6,371 bases of DNA. Source: Gulosibacter massiliensis (GTDB lineage Bacteria > Actinomycetota > Actinomycetes > Actinomycetales > Microbacteriaceae). A program made the translations under genes and the position numbers. The notes beneath the pieces are model-generated. The model did no database searches. It was not told the origin of the DNA and saw nothing but the letters and a program-made list of their open reading frames with translations. The first letter of the stretch is position 1. Every line of letters begins with the position of its first letter. Positions 1 through 6,371 of this stretch are shown in pieces. The DNA lies in the NCBI GenBank assembly GCA_945901035.1, contig CAMDKN010000078.1, positions 1 to 6,371 on the forward strand. The letters are read 5' to 3'.

Positions 1-218
1 AACCGCGGATTGGATGCGGTTGCGATAACGGTCATCAAGTACCGGTGCTCCCCCTCCGTCACGTCCCTTTTGTGGTCAGACGCACCGGTGGGAACGAAAA
101 CCACTTCGTCCAATCCGAAGTGCGTGGCGACCTCGCTCGCGGCCACGAGGTGCCCGTGGTGAACCGGGTCAAAAGTTCCACCCATCACCCCGATTCGTCG
201 CCGGGAGCCGCCAGTCAT
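1..218 (-). CDS. nadD: Nicotinate-nucleotide adenylyltransferase, N-terminal part (3' end outside window)
   Basis: NadD transfers AMP from ATP to nicotinate mononucleotide, giving deamido-NAD in the cytoplasm during NAD synthesis. Only the first 72 codons are in the window. The reading starts [20 protein letters not shown] and contains the nucleotidyltransferase signature [12 protein letters not shown] at about residues 13-24, with the HxGH catalytic motif at residues 20-23. It also has the family stretch [15 protein letters not shown] near the window edge. The ATG at 218 is preceded by AGGA 6 bases upstream, and this site overlaps the TAG stop of the small membrane protein gene (7-base gap), so the two are probably translated from one message. 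The family assignment is close to certain. The C-terminal half, which carries the conserved ISSTxIR-type motif, cannot be checked here. Confidence 0.95.
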   Translation of the reverse strand, partial: MTGGSRRRIGVMGGTFDPVHHGHLVAASEVATHFGLDEVVFVPTGASDHKRDVTEGEHRYLMTVIATASNPR

Positions 219-225
219 GTGAGTC

Positions 226-396
226 CTAGTGGTGAGCGTCGCTGTTGCCGCGGCGGCGGTTTCGGTGGGCAATGTCACGATTCGCCAGAACAGCGACCGC
301 CAACAGAATGAATCCCAGCGCAAAGATGCCCGCCCACACGATCGGCGGGAACGGGAGCGTCGCCAATTCTTCACTGGCACGGATCACGGTGTTCAC
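226..396 (-). CDS. Small single-span membrane protein, 56 aa, function unknown
   Basis: A short gene from GTG at 396 to TAG at 226. The start is preceded by GAGGGAG with a 6-base spacer, a good ribosome binding site. The product begins [20 protein letters not shown]. It then has one strongly hydrophobic segment at about residues 19-38 ([18 protein letters not shown]), and ends in a basic, histidine-containing tail ([12 protein letters not shown]..). The positive charge after the span suggests an N-out/C-in single-pass membrane protein, by the positive-inside rule. From memory, short proteins with a similar start ([10 protein letters not shown] then a membrane span) sit just before nadD in Microbacteriaceae. 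I know of no function for them. It lies between proB and nadD, where proA is often found. Translation appears tightly linked to nadD. Confidence 0.8.
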   Translation of the reverse strand: MNTVIRASEELATLPFPPIVWAGIFALGFILLAVAVLANRDIAHRNRRRGNSDAHH

Positions 397-461
397 AATG
401 TTCTCCCTCGGATGTCTGTTGGGACAAGATTACCCGCGTTGCGGCCTGTTTCCGTGCAGAT

Positions 462-1226
462 TCAGTTCTCCGACGCTTCGAAGAGCGTTCCCACTGATTC
501 GCCGGCCAGCGCTGCGCCCACGTGTGCCGCCGAGGTCAACACCACCGGAATTCCCCGACGCGTCGCGAGCAGCGCCGCGGCCAGTTTGGTTTCCGCCCCA
601 CCGGTCCCGACGGTTGACGAACTCGCCGGACCGATTTCGATGCCCGACAGATCATCGCCAAATGTGACCAGGTCGATCTTCTCCGCGCCGGGCTCGCCGG
701 GCGGTCGCGAATACAGGGCATCGACGTCGCTGAGGAGAACCAGCAGATTCGCACCGACGAGTTCGGCGACGAGCGACGCCAAACGGTCGTTGTCACCGAA
801 CCGAATCTCGTGAGTCGCCACAGTGTCGTTTTCGTTGACGATGGGCAAAAAACGAAGATCCAGAAGTTTATCCATCGCCGCTTTCGCGTTCACCCGCGTC
901 GACTCGGTTTCGAGGTCGCCGGAGGTCAACAAAACCTGTGCCGCAACGATACCGAAGCGGTTCAGGCTGTCCTGATACCGCACCATCAACATGGTCTGAC
1001 CGACCGCCGCCGCGGCCTGTTCTGTGACCAAATCGTTCTGCGGGCGCGCGGACAGTCCGAAATGCGGGAGTGCGGTGGCGATTGCACCACTCGACACGAG
1101 GACAACCTCGATTCCGCGCGAGTGAGCAGCAGCAAGAGCATCGACAATTACGGCGAGCTGCGAGGCATTGTCACCGCTAATCGACGACGAGCCGACCTTG
1201 ACCACAATTCGCTTGGCCGACGTCAC
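462..1226 (-). CDS. proB: Glutamate 5-kinase, short form without PUA domain
   Basis: ProB phosphorylates L-glutamate to gamma-glutamyl phosphate, the first committed step of proline synthesis. The 254-residue product is an amino acid kinase fold. It starts VTSAKRIVVKVGSSS, with the conserved Lys at residue 10 and the glycine/serine ATP loop. It also has VLVSSGAIA (43-51), NENDTV (131-136), FGDND (143-147), SDVDALY (166-172) and GTGGAETKL (207-215). It ends just after GTLFE, where longer ProB proteins such as that of E. coli (367 aa) continue into a C-terminal PUA domain, so this is the kinase-only form. The GTG at 1226 is chosen because the family N-terminus begins there. It lies one base after the obg stop, so translation is probably coupled to obg. 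Reading frame continues upstream to 1277, but that would add 17 residues unlike the family and overlap obg. No proA follows in the window. Confidence 0.95.
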   Translation of the reverse strand: MTSAKRIVVKVGSSSISGDNASQLAVIVDALAAAHSRGIEVVLVSSGAIATALPHFGLSARPQNDLVTEQAAAAVGQTMLMVRYQDSLNRFGIVAAQVLLTSGDLETESTRVNAKAAMDKLLDLRFLPIVNENDTVATHEIRFGDNDRLASLVAELVGANLLVLLSDVDALYSRPPGEPGAEKIDLVTFGDDLSGIEIGPASSSTVGTGGAETKLAAALLATRRGIPVVLTSAAHVGAALAGESVGTLFEASEN

Positions 1227-1227
1227 C

Positions 1228-2751
1228 TCACTTCGACGTTCCACCCTCGTCCTCTTCCGTCCACATCCCTGCCACACGTTCCCGTTCGAGTTCTTCGCGC
1301 GCCGCCGCCTTCGCGTCCATGCGTTCTTTGTAGGACTGTCGGCGCTGCACGTTGGTTGTTCGCGTGTTGTCGTCCAGTCGCATATCGGTTCCGCGCGGGC
1401 TCACCATCATCTCGGCGGCACTCGTCATGGTGGGTTCCCAATCGAACACGAATCGATCGCCGTCACCGATGAACACGGTCGCTCCGGGGATTGCCCCGGC
1501 CTTGTACAACTGGTCATCAAGATCGATTTTCGCGAGACGGTCACTGAGGTATCCGACCGCCTCGTCGTTGGTGAAGTCGGTTTGTTGGACCCAGCGCTCG
1601 GGCTTTGCACCCCGCACCCGATAGGTCACATCGTCGCCCCGTTGTTCGACGAGAACAGTGAGTTGCTTTTCGTCGACCGCGCGAGGGCGAATGACGATCC
1701 GTTGTTGCGATTCTTCGGCAGCGAGTCGTTCGGCACGGTCCGCGCCGACCATCTGCCCGATGTGAAGGGTGAGCTCGCGAAGTCCTGCGCGTGACGCAGC
1801 CGAGACGGCAAAGACGTCAAACCCGCGTCCCTCGAAATCGGCGCGCACCAGTTCGGCGAGCTCGGCAGCCTCGGGCACATCAATCTTGTTGAGCGCAATG
1901 ATCTGGGGTCGTTCGATCAGCGGCACCGCTCCGTCCGGAACGGGATACGCGGCGAGTTCTGCTCGGATCACGTCGAAGTCACTCATCGGGTCACGCCCGG
2001 GTTCGAGGGTCGCGCAGTCGATGACGTGCACGAGAACACGGCAACGCTCGACGTGCCGAAGAAAGTCGAGACCCAAACCTTTACCTTCGGACGCGCCCTC
2101 GATGAGACCCGGCACATCCGCAATCGTGTAGCGATACTGTTCGACATCGACGACACCGAGGTTGGGGTGCAGTGTCGTGAACGGGTAGTCCGCGATTTTG
2201 GGCTTAGCGGCAGAGACCGAGGCGATGAGGGACGATTTTCCGGCCGACGGGAAACCGACCAGGGCGACGTCCGCGACGGTCTTGAGTTCGAGGACGACGT
2301 CACCGTCCCAGCCAAAGGTCCCGAGCAGCGCGAATCCCGGCGCCTTTCGCTTTTGCGAGGCGAGCGCGGCGTTTCCCAGCCCGCCCTGTCCGCCGGGGGC
2401 GACCACGAACTCCATGGCGGGCTTGTCCAGGTCAATGATCACTTCTCCGTCGGCGTCTTTGACGACGGTGCCGACGGGAACGGGGAGGGTGAGGGTTTCA
2501 CCCTTGTGGCCGCTGCGGTGATCGCCCATGCCGAAGCCGCCGTTTTCGCTCGAGCGATGCGGGCGGTAGTGAAAATCGAGAAGAGTCGTGACCTGGGGGT
2601 CGGAGACGAGGATGATATCGCCACCGTTACCGCCGTTACCGCCGTCCGGGCCGGCGAGTGGCTTGAATTTTTCGCGCTTGACGGAGACACAGCCGTTTCC
2701 GCCGTGCCCGGCCTTGAGGTGAACGGTCACCTCGTCGATGAACGAAACCAT
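1228..2751 (-). CDS. obg: Obg family GTPase (ribosome assembly / growth control)
   Basis: Obg/CgtA is an essential GTPase that binds the 50S subunit late in assembly and is linked to stress and growth control. The 507-residue product has all three domains of the actinobacterial form. A glycine-rich Obg fold occupies about residues 1-158 ([27 protein letters not shown]). The G domain is about 159-335, with G1 GFPSAGKS (166-173), the FTT switch (191-193), G3 DVPG (212-215), G4 NKID (288-291) and G5 SAAS (317-320). An OCT domain lies at about 360-440, followed by a charged, probably disordered tail to 507. The ATG at 2751 has a strong GGGAGG site with close spacing. It lies downstream of rplU and rpmA, a widely conserved order, and is separated from rpmA by a stable hairpin. 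Family calls are certain; names in use are obg, obgE and cgtA. Confidence 0.98.
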   Translation of the reverse strand: MVSFIDEVTVHLKAGHGGNGCVSVKREKFKPLAGPDGGNGGNGGDIILVSDPQVTTLLDFHYRPHRSSENGGFGMGDHRSGHKGETLTLPVPVGTVVKDADGEVIIDLDKPAMEFVVAPGGQGGLGNAALASQKRKAPGFALLGTFGWDGDVVLELKTVADVALVGFPSAGKSSLIASVSAAKPKIADYPFTTLHPNLGVVDVEQYRYTIADVPGLIEGASEGKGLGLDFLRHVERCRVLVHVIDCATLEPGRDPMSDFDVIRAELAAYPVPDGAVPLIERPQIIALNKIDVPEAAELAELVRADFEGRGFDVFAVSAASRAGLRELTLHIGQMVGADRAERLAAEESQQRIVIRPRAVDEKQLTVLVEQRGDDVTYRVRGAKPERWVQQTDFTNDEAVGYLSDRLAKIDLDDQLYKAGAIPGATVFIGDGDRFVFDWEPTMTSAAEMMVSPRGTDMRLDDNTRTTNVQRRQSYKERMDAKAAAREELERERVAGMWTEEDEGGTSK

Positions 2752-2782
2752 GTCACCTCCCTTTCCTGCATAAACACGACAA

Positions 2783-2800
2783 GGCGGGCCGAAGCCCGCC
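2783..2800 (-). terminator. Stable UUCG-capped hairpin between rpmA and obg (attenuator or processing site)
   Basis: Read on the minus strand, 2800 to 2783 is GGCGGGC-TTCG-GCCCGCC, a perfect 7-bp GC stem. It is closed by a C-G pair around a UUCG tetraloop, an exceptionally stable RNA hairpin. Two G-U pairs could extend it. It lies 16 bases after the rpmA stop and about 20 bases before the obg ribosome binding site. The sequence after it (TTGTCGTGTTTATG) is only weakly T-rich, so full termination is doubtful. Partial termination, or a barrier that protects the rplU-rpmA message from 3' decay, is more likely. Confidence 0.55.
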
Positions 2801-2816
2801 CCGCCGAATGAAAACC

Positions 2817-3071
2817 TTAGGCGTGCTGAACGACGTTGATGACCTTACGGCCACCCTTCGCGCCGAACTCGACCGCACCCGGAACGAGGGCGAACAACGT
2901 GTCGTCACCACCGCGACCAACACCCGCGCCGGGGTGGAAGTGCGTTCCACGCTGGCGAACGATGATCTCGCCCGCCTTGACGACCTGGCCGCCGTAACGC
3001 TTTACACCGAGGTACTGGGGGTTCGAGTCGCGACCATTACGAGTGGATGACGCTCCCTTTTTGTGTGCCAT
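2817..3071 (-). CDS. rpmA: 50S ribosomal protein L27
   Basis: L27 is a large-subunit protein whose N-terminal arm reaches the peptidyl transferase centre and helps position tRNA. The 84-residue product starts [20 protein letters not shown], the classic bacterial N-terminus. It continues with [23 protein letters not shown] and [11 protein letters not shown], all typical of the family, at the usual length. The mature sequence begins directly after Met, without the cleavable N-terminal extension known from many Firmicutes. The ATG at 3071 has GGGAG 9 bases upstream. The gene follows rplU by 18 bases, so the two are cotranscribed. Confidence 0.99.
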   Translation of the reverse strand: MAHKKGASSTRNGRDSNPQYLGVKRYGGQVVKAGEIIVRQRGTHFHPGAGVGRGGDDTLFALVPGAVEFGAKGGRKVINVVQHA

Positions 3072-3089
3072 GTCGTTGTTCTCCCTCGG

Positions 3090-3398
3090 CTACTTGATGC
3101 TGGTAATTTTCACGCGGGTGAGGTCGGCGCGAAAGCCCTGGCGCTTGTGATACCCCGTCTTGTTCTTGAACTTGTGAATGATGATCTTGGGACCGCGGAG
3201 GTCCTCGATGACCTGAGCGGTGACCGACACCTTGGCGAGAGCCGCAGCGTTGGTTTCAATCTTGTCGCCATCAACGAGGAGGACCGGTGCGAACGAAATC
3301 GAACCCTTGTCGTCGGCCTGAATGCGGTCGACAGTGAGAATGGTCCCAACTTCGACCTTTTCCTGTCGCCCTCCGGCGCGCACAATCGCGTAAACCAC
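3090..3398 (-). CDS. rplU: 50S ribosomal protein L21
   Basis: L21 is a primary large-subunit protein that binds 23S rRNA. The 102-residue product begins with the family N-terminus [18 protein letters not shown]. It has the central VLLVDGD segment, [18 protein letters not shown] and the basic end [18 protein letters not shown], and is about the same length as E. coli L21 (103 aa). The GTG at 3398 is chosen because the conserved N-terminus starts there and AAAGGA lies 7 bases upstream. The frame stays open much further upstream (to about 3887), but that stretch overlaps the RNase gene in another frame and resembles no protein family. It is the first ribosomal gene after rne and has its own candidate promoter and leader hairpin. 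Confidence 0.97.
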   Translation of the reverse strand: MVYAIVRAGGRQEKVEVGTILTVDRIQADDKGSISFAPVLLVDGDKIETNAAALAKVSVTAQVIEDLRGPKIIIHKFKNKTGYHKRQGFRADLTRVKITSIK

Positions 3399-3422
3399 GG
3401 TGATGTCCTTTCGAAAACCTCT

Positions 3423-3451
3423 GTGCGCTGCCCAGAGTGGACCAAGCGCAC
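3423..3451 (-). promoter_or_regulatory. rplU leader hairpin
   Basis: On the minus strand, GTGCGCT (3451-3445) and AGCGCAC (3429-3423) form a perfect 7-bp stem around a 15-base loop. Inside the loop, TCCA and TGGG can pair (one G-U) around CTC, so the element may be a longer interrupted hairpin. It lies about 25 bases upstream of the rplU start and inside the predicted transcript. Leaders of ribosomal protein operons often carry structures bound by one of their products. Whether this one is regulatory is inference. Confidence 0.5.
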
Positions 3452-3453
3452 CA

Positions 3454-3489
3454 ACTCCCAAGAGTAACCGATGGCGGCTCTCGAGGCAA
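3454..3489 (-). promoter_or_regulatory. Candidate sigma70-type promoter for rplU-rpmA(-obg...)
   Basis: On the minus strand, TTGCCT at 3489-3484 (4 of 6 to TTGACA) and TACTCT at 3466-3461 (fits TAnnnT) are separated by exactly 17 bases. Transcription would start near 3454, giving a leader of about 56 bases before rplU. The site lies wholly in the rne-rplU gap. It would let the ribosomal genes be transcribed at higher level than rne. Confidence 0.5.
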
Positions 3490-3495
3490 ATCCTG

Positions 3496-5559
3496 CTAGT
3501 CGGCGGGGGTCCCCTCGGTCGGGATGCCGCCATTGGTCGCGCTCTTCGTGGCGCGACGCGGACGCCTAGCCGTGCGTCCGCCCGCAAGAGGGGCTTCGGG
3601 GAGCGCGTCGAGCAACGAATCGAGATCCGCGACGGGCGCCGATTTCCCACGGGATTTGACCGTTTGTGCGCCCTCCTGTAGAACGGTCGCCGTAGCAATC
3701 GCGGCGAGAGCCGTGCGCGCGCCGTCCGTGATTTCGTGGGTTCCTGACTGAGCCGGTTGCTGCTTGGTCTGAGCCGGTTGCTTTCCTCGGCCCCGACGTG
3801 ACGCCCCCGGTTCGGGTGAGCCCTCGACACGAGCCTTGCCGACGGGTTCGTGGTGGATGATGATTCCGCGACCAGCACACACCTCACACGGCTCGCCGAA
3901 CGTTTCCAGCAGACCGAGTCCCAATTTCTTCCGCGTCATCTGAACCAGCCCAAGGCTGGTGATTTCTGCCACCTGGTGTTTCGTGCGGTCCCGCGACAGA
4001 CATTCGATGAGGCGTCGCTGGACCAGATCGCGATTGCTCTCGAGAACCATGTCGATGAAGTCGATGACGACGATTCCACCGATGTCACGCAACCGCAGTT
4101 GTCGGACAATCTCTTCTGCGGATTCGAGGTTGTTTTTGGTGACCGTCTCTTCGAGGTTTCCGCCCGAACCGACGAATTTACCCGTGTTGACGTCGATCAC
4201 GGTCATCGCCTCGGTTCGGTCGATGACGAGCGAACCTCCCGACGGCAACCAGACCTTGCGGTCGAGTGCCTTGATGATTTGTTCGTTGATCCGGTAGGTG
4301 TCGAACGGGTCCGTTCCGTCATCGTGATCGATAATACGCTCGATGAGGTCCGGCGCAACCTGCTCCAGATAGTCCGTGATGACGGCCTTCGCCTCGGAAC
4401 CGTGAATCACGATGTTCTGGAAATCCTCGTTGAACACGTCGCGGATGATTTTGACCAGGAGGTCCGGCTCCGAGTGCAAGAGCACCGGTCCGTTTCCCTT
4501 TTCCGCCTTCTTCTGAATCGCATCCCACTGCGCGGTCAATCGCTTGACGTCGAGCGTCAACTGTTCTTCCGTCGCACCCTCGGCCGCGGTTCGGACAATC
4601 ACACCGGCGTTTTCGGGCAGAACCGTGGACAGGATCGCCTTCAACCGCGAGCGTTCCGAGTCGGGCAACTTGCGCGAGATGCCGTTGATGGAACCGCTGG
4701 GGACGTACACGACATAACGGCCCGGCAGAGTGATTTGGCTCGTCAGTCGAGCACCCTTGTGGCCGACGGGATCCTTGGTGACCTGAACGAGCAACGGGTC
4801 GCCCGTCTTGAGAGCCATCTCGATACGCCGAGGTTGGTTGGCATTGTCCTCTGTCGTCGCGGCGTCCCAATCCACTTCGCCCGAGTACAGCACCGCATTG
4901 CGGCCCCGACCGATGTCGACGAACGCGGCTTCCATCGAAGGAAGCACGTTCTGCACTTTTCCGATGTAGACGTTTCCGATGATGCTCGACTCGGTCGACC
5001 GCGCCACATAGTGCTCGACCAGAACCGTGTCTTCGAGAACACCGATTTGGATTCGGCCGTCTTTCGACCGGACAATCATCTTCCGGTCGACGCTTTCGCG
5101 ACGAGCCAGGAACTCGGTTTCCGTGACGACGGGACGACGGCGTCCGCTGTCCCGCGAATCGCGGCGGCGCTGGCGCTTCGCTTCGATGCGGGTGGAACCG
5201 CGAACGCGCTGCGGCTCGGAAATCTGTTCCGGCTCGATGTAGACCCGCTCGACGCGCTCGGACCGTTCGGCACGGTTACCACGGCTACGGCGGCGGACCG
5301 ACGGGCCTTCGTCTTCGATCGGCCGGCTCGCACGAACCGGGATGTATTCGGGTGCCGGCGGGCGGAACACCAGTTGCATCGCGTTGTCGAGCACAATGGG
5401 CTCGAAAGCTGGCTTTGCGGCCGCTTCGGCTGCGTCGGTCGAGTCCGCTTCAGGCGCGGCCGGCGCGGCGCTCGACTCGGTCGGTTCCGGCAGTGTCTCG
5501 GGAACCACGAACGGAGACAACACCTGGTCGTTCGGGTCAAAATCCTTTTTCTTCACCAT
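3496..5559 (-). CDS. rne: Ribonuclease E/G family endoribonuclease
   Basis: RNase E/G cuts single-stranded, AU-rich RNA in mRNA decay and rRNA/tRNA maturation. The 687-residue product has an Ala/Pro/Glu-rich then Arg-rich, probably disordered N-terminal extension (about 1-155). An S1 RNA-binding segment follows at about 190-275 ([23 protein letters not shown], split across 196-217). Then come the RNase H-like and 5'-sensor parts, and the DNase I-like catalytic part with [16 protein letters not shown] (445-460). The metal-binding aspartates are D456 and D500, matching E. coli D303 and D346 by alignment. The zinc-link CEVC is at 558-561, after which a basic, low-complexity tail runs to the end. 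The extended N-terminus is the known actinobacterial arrangement, and the protein is shorter than the mycobacterial RNase E of about 950 residues. The ATG at 5559 is chosen for the GAGGTG site 9 bases upstream; GTG codons at 5589, 5571 and 5556 are in frame. RNase E or G cannot be told apart by name alone. Confidence 0.95.
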   Translation of the reverse strand: MVKKKDFDPNDQVLSPFVVPETLPEPTESSAAPAAPEADSTDAAEAAAKPAFEPIVLDNAMQLVFRPPAPEYIPVRASRPIEDEGPSVRRRSRGNRAERSERVERVYIEPEQISEPQRVRGSTRIEAKRQRRRDSRDSGRRRPVVTETEFLARRESVDRKMIVRSKDGRIQIGVLEDTVLVEHYVARSTESSIIGNVYIGKVQNVLPSMEAAFVDIGRGRNAVLYSGEVDWDAATTEDNANQPRRIEMALKTGDPLLVQVTKDPVGHKGARLTSQITLPGRYVVYVPSGSINGISRKLPDSERSRLKAILSTVLPENAGVIVRTAAEGATEEQLTLDVKRLTAQWDAIQKKAEKGNGPVLLHSEPDLLVKIIRDVFNEDFQNIVIHGSEAKAVITDYLEQVAPDLIERIIDHDDGTDPFDTYRINEQIIKALDRKVWLPSGGSLVIDRTEAMTVIDVNTGKFVGSGGNLEETVTKNNLESAEEIVRQLRLRDIGGIVVIDFIDMVLESNRDLVQRRLIECLSRDRTKHQVAEITSLGLVQMTRKKLGLGLLETFGEPCEVCAGRGIIIHHEPVGKARVEGSPEPGASRRGRGKQPAQTKQQPAQSGTHEITDGARTALAAIATATVLQEGAQTVKSRGKSAPVADLDSLLDALPEAPLAGGRTARRPRRATKSATNGGIPTEGTPAD

Positions 5560-5568
5560 TTTCAGGTG

Positions 5569-5574
5569 CACCTC
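5569..5574 (-). promoter_or_regulatory. Ribosome binding site of the RNase E/G gene
   Basis: GAGGTG on the minus strand, 9 bases before the ATG at 5559, is a six-base match to the 16S anti-Shine-Dalgarno sequence and decides the start. It is embedded in the 10-base palindrome AGGTGCACCT (5564-5573), which could favour local pairing of the site. Confidence 0.6.
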
Positions 5575-5579
5575 TCGGC

Positions 5580-5617
5580 GATTTCTCACGAAATCTAAAT
5601 CTGTGAAGCAGAGCTTC
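5580..5617 (-). promoter_or_regulatory. Tandem hairpins in the rne 5' leader
   Basis: Two perfect inverted repeats lie in the leader. GAAGC-TCT-GCTTC spans 5617-5605 and GATTTC-GTGA-GAAATC spans 5595-5580. The second has a 6-bp stem capped by GUGA, a GNRA-type tetraloop. It ends 5 bases before the GAGGTG ribosome binding site. In E. coli, rne is autoregulated through hairpins in its long 5' UTR. A similar role here is inference from position and structure. Confidence 0.45.
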
Positions 5618-5732
5618 TAATCTTGTGTTGCGACCGCATCGAGTGACGCGATCCGCGTACTGTCACTACGCACGGAACTGGCTATCCGCTCGAATCTTTC
5701 GATTTCCAGCCCGGTGAGCCCGGGAAAGTTCT

Positions 5733-5747
5733 GCGCGACAATCGCGC
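5733..5747. repeat. Inverted repeat GCGCGA-CAA-TCGCGC in the divergent intergenic region
   Basis: A perfect 6-bp dyad with a 3-base centre lies 8 bases from the -10-like sequence at 5754-5761. It could be a regulator site for the divergent promoters, or a hairpin near the 5' end of the rne transcript. GC-rich sequence makes such dyads fairly common by chance. Confidence 0.35.
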
Positions 5748-5753
5748 TTGACC

Positions 5754-5761
5754 AGTATAAC
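5754..5761. promoter_or_regulatory. Overlapping divergent -10-like elements
   Basis: The eight bases AGTATAAC contain TATACT on the minus strand (5 of 6 to TATAAT, toward rne) and TATAAC on the plus strand (5 of 6, toward the VKOR gene). No convincing -35 hexamer lies at 16-18 bases for either direction. If the minus-strand element is used, the rne leader would be roughly 190 bases long. If the plus-strand element is used, the VKOR leader would be about 30 bases. Confidence 0.3.
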
Positions 5762-5767
5762 CCCAAA

Positions 5768-5798
5768 GTGGGCCCACGGCTGGAGGTTCACTCGAGTG
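5768..5798. repeat. Two 10-bp palindromes upstream of and overlapping the VKOR gene start
   Basis: GTGGGCCCAC (5768-5777) and CACTCGAGTG (5789-5798) are each perfect palindromes. Their centres are 21 bp apart, about two helical turns. They flank the GGAGG ribosome binding site at 5782-5786. Their sequences differ, so they are not two copies of one operator. Ten-base palindromes are expected several times by chance in a window this size. Confidence 0.3.
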
Positions 5799-6371
5799 GT
5801 GGATAATGAAAGGGTGAACCCCACCTTCCGCGGCCGAATCGCGTTCGGCGCCTTCATCCTTGTTCTGGGTCTGATTTCGGCGTGGGCCGCGTTGACACTG
5901 TCGACCGAGGGGTACTACCTGCTCAAAGACGGCACGCAGCCGTCGTGCAACATCAACCCCTTCTTCAGTTGCGGGAACGTGATGCAATCGGATGAGGCTC
6001 GCGCGTTCTTCGGCGTCCCCAACTATTTCTGGGGACTCATCGGTTGGGGGGTTGTGTCCGCGACGGGTGCGGCGATGCTCGCCGGCGCAACCTTCGCCCG
6101 CTGGTACTGGCGCGCATTCCTCATCGGAAACTTCGTCGCCTGGTTCTTCTTGATGTGGCTGTTCGTCTCTGCAGTTTACGAAATCGGTTTCCTGTGCCTG
6201 TACTGCATGATCACGTGGGCGACACAATCCACCCTGTTGTGGATTCTCGTGCCGTGGCTTCTTCGGGAAAAGCTGCTGGTCGACAACGACCGGCTGTCCC
6301 GAATCGGCGGCACGCTACTTCCCTACTCGTGGGTTCTCGTCGTCGCCAACCTCGGAACAATCGCCATTGCG
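5796..6371 (+). CDS. Vitamin K epoxide reductase (VKOR) family membrane protein, 3' end outside window
   Basis: Bacterial VKOR proteins reoxidise a DsbA-like partner and pass electrons to quinone, driving disulfide bond formation outside the membrane. The frame is open for 192 codons to the window end. A membrane span lies at about residues 15-35. A loop follows with C51 and C59 (CNINPFFSCG), whose eight-residue spacing matches the loop cysteine pair of VKOR. Further spans lie at about 78-98, 106-127, 132-156 and 175 onward. The active-site CxxC is C134-L-Y-C137 (FLCLYCMITWA). The GTG at 5796 (or 5799) is preferred because GGAGG lies 9 bases upstream. A third in-frame GTG at 5814 has only a crowded AAAGG. 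The gene is divergent from rne. No thioredoxin-like domain is visible before the window ends, so a fusion cannot be excluded. Confidence 0.9.
   Translation, partial: MVDNERVNPTFRGRIAFGAFILVLGLISAWAALTLSTEGYYLLKDGTQPSCNINPFFSCGNVMQSDEARAFFGVPNYFWGLIGWGVVSATGAAMLAGATFARWYWRAFLIGNFVAWFFLMWLFVSAVYEIGFLCLYCMITWATQSTLLWILVPWLLREKLLVDNDRLSRIGGTLLPYSWVLVVANLGTIAIA

Noticed and set aside
229..813. Plus-strand open frame opposite proB and the small membrane protein
   Set aside because: Shadow of proB, with no recognisable protein features or ribosome binding site.
2026..2811. Plus-strand open frame antisense to obg
   Set aside because: Opposite a certain Obg gene, with no family resemblance and a composition typical of an antisense shadow.
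3399..3887. Upstream extension of the L21 reading frame
   Set aside because: It overlaps the C-terminal part of the RNase gene in another frame. The conserved L21 N-terminus and ribosome binding site fix the start at 3398.
3850..5598. Long open frame of about 580 codons on the plus strand, antisense to the RNase gene
   Set aside because: It lies wholly opposite a gene with clear family motifs. Its product is rich in Arg, Asp and Val with no recognisable domain, as expected for a frame mirrored from a GC-biased gene.
5682..6227. Minus-strand open frame of about 180 codons opposite the VKOR gene
   Set aside because: The plus strand encodes membrane spans with VKOR cysteines in correct spacing; the opposite frame is charged low-complexity sequence with no motif.
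1..6371. Mobile elements, CRISPR arrays, tRNA or rRNA genes
   Set aside because: No transposase or integrase, no regularly spaced direct repeats and no tRNA-like cloverleaf were seen. The content is uniformly conserved housekeeping genes.

Overview
The window reads as one compact actinobacterial housekeeping locus. All confident genes except the last lie on the minus strand. In transcription order (right to left) they are rne/rng (RNase E/G), rplU (L21), rpmA (L27), obg/cgtA (GTPase), proB (glutamate 5-kinase), a 56-residue membrane protein, and the 5' end of nadD. A divergent plus-strand gene at the right edge encodes a vitamin K epoxide reductase (VKOR) family protein cut off by the window end. 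The gene order, the long Obg with its C-terminal OCT domain, the RNase E/G with a disordered N-terminal extension, frequent GTG starts and moderately high GC all point to Actinobacteria. The family Microbacteriaceae or a near relative is my best inference from gene order and from the small membrane protein before nadD. The species cannot be named from the sequence.

Region by region: 1-218 is the N-terminal part of nadD. 226-396 is the small membrane protein. 462-1226 is proB, a short kinase-only form. 1228-2751 is obg, ending one base before proB starts. 2752-2816 holds a strong UUCG hairpin. 2817-3071 is rpmA and 3090-3398 is rplU. 3399-3495 holds a candidate promoter and a leader hairpin. 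3496-5559 is RNase E/G. 5560-5795 is the divergent intergenic region, rich in small inverted repeats. 5796-6371 is the VKOR gene, incomplete at its 3' end.

The minus-strand genes join RNA decay and rRNA processing (rne), the large ribosomal subunit (rplU, rpmA), ribosome assembly and growth control (obg), proline synthesis (proB) and NAD synthesis (nadD). This is a conserved growth-linked cluster. The window contains no clear undescribed system. The most useful leads are regulatory RNA candidates (rne leader, rplU leader, rpmA-obg hairpin), the absence of proA between proB and nadD, and the small membrane protein in its place.
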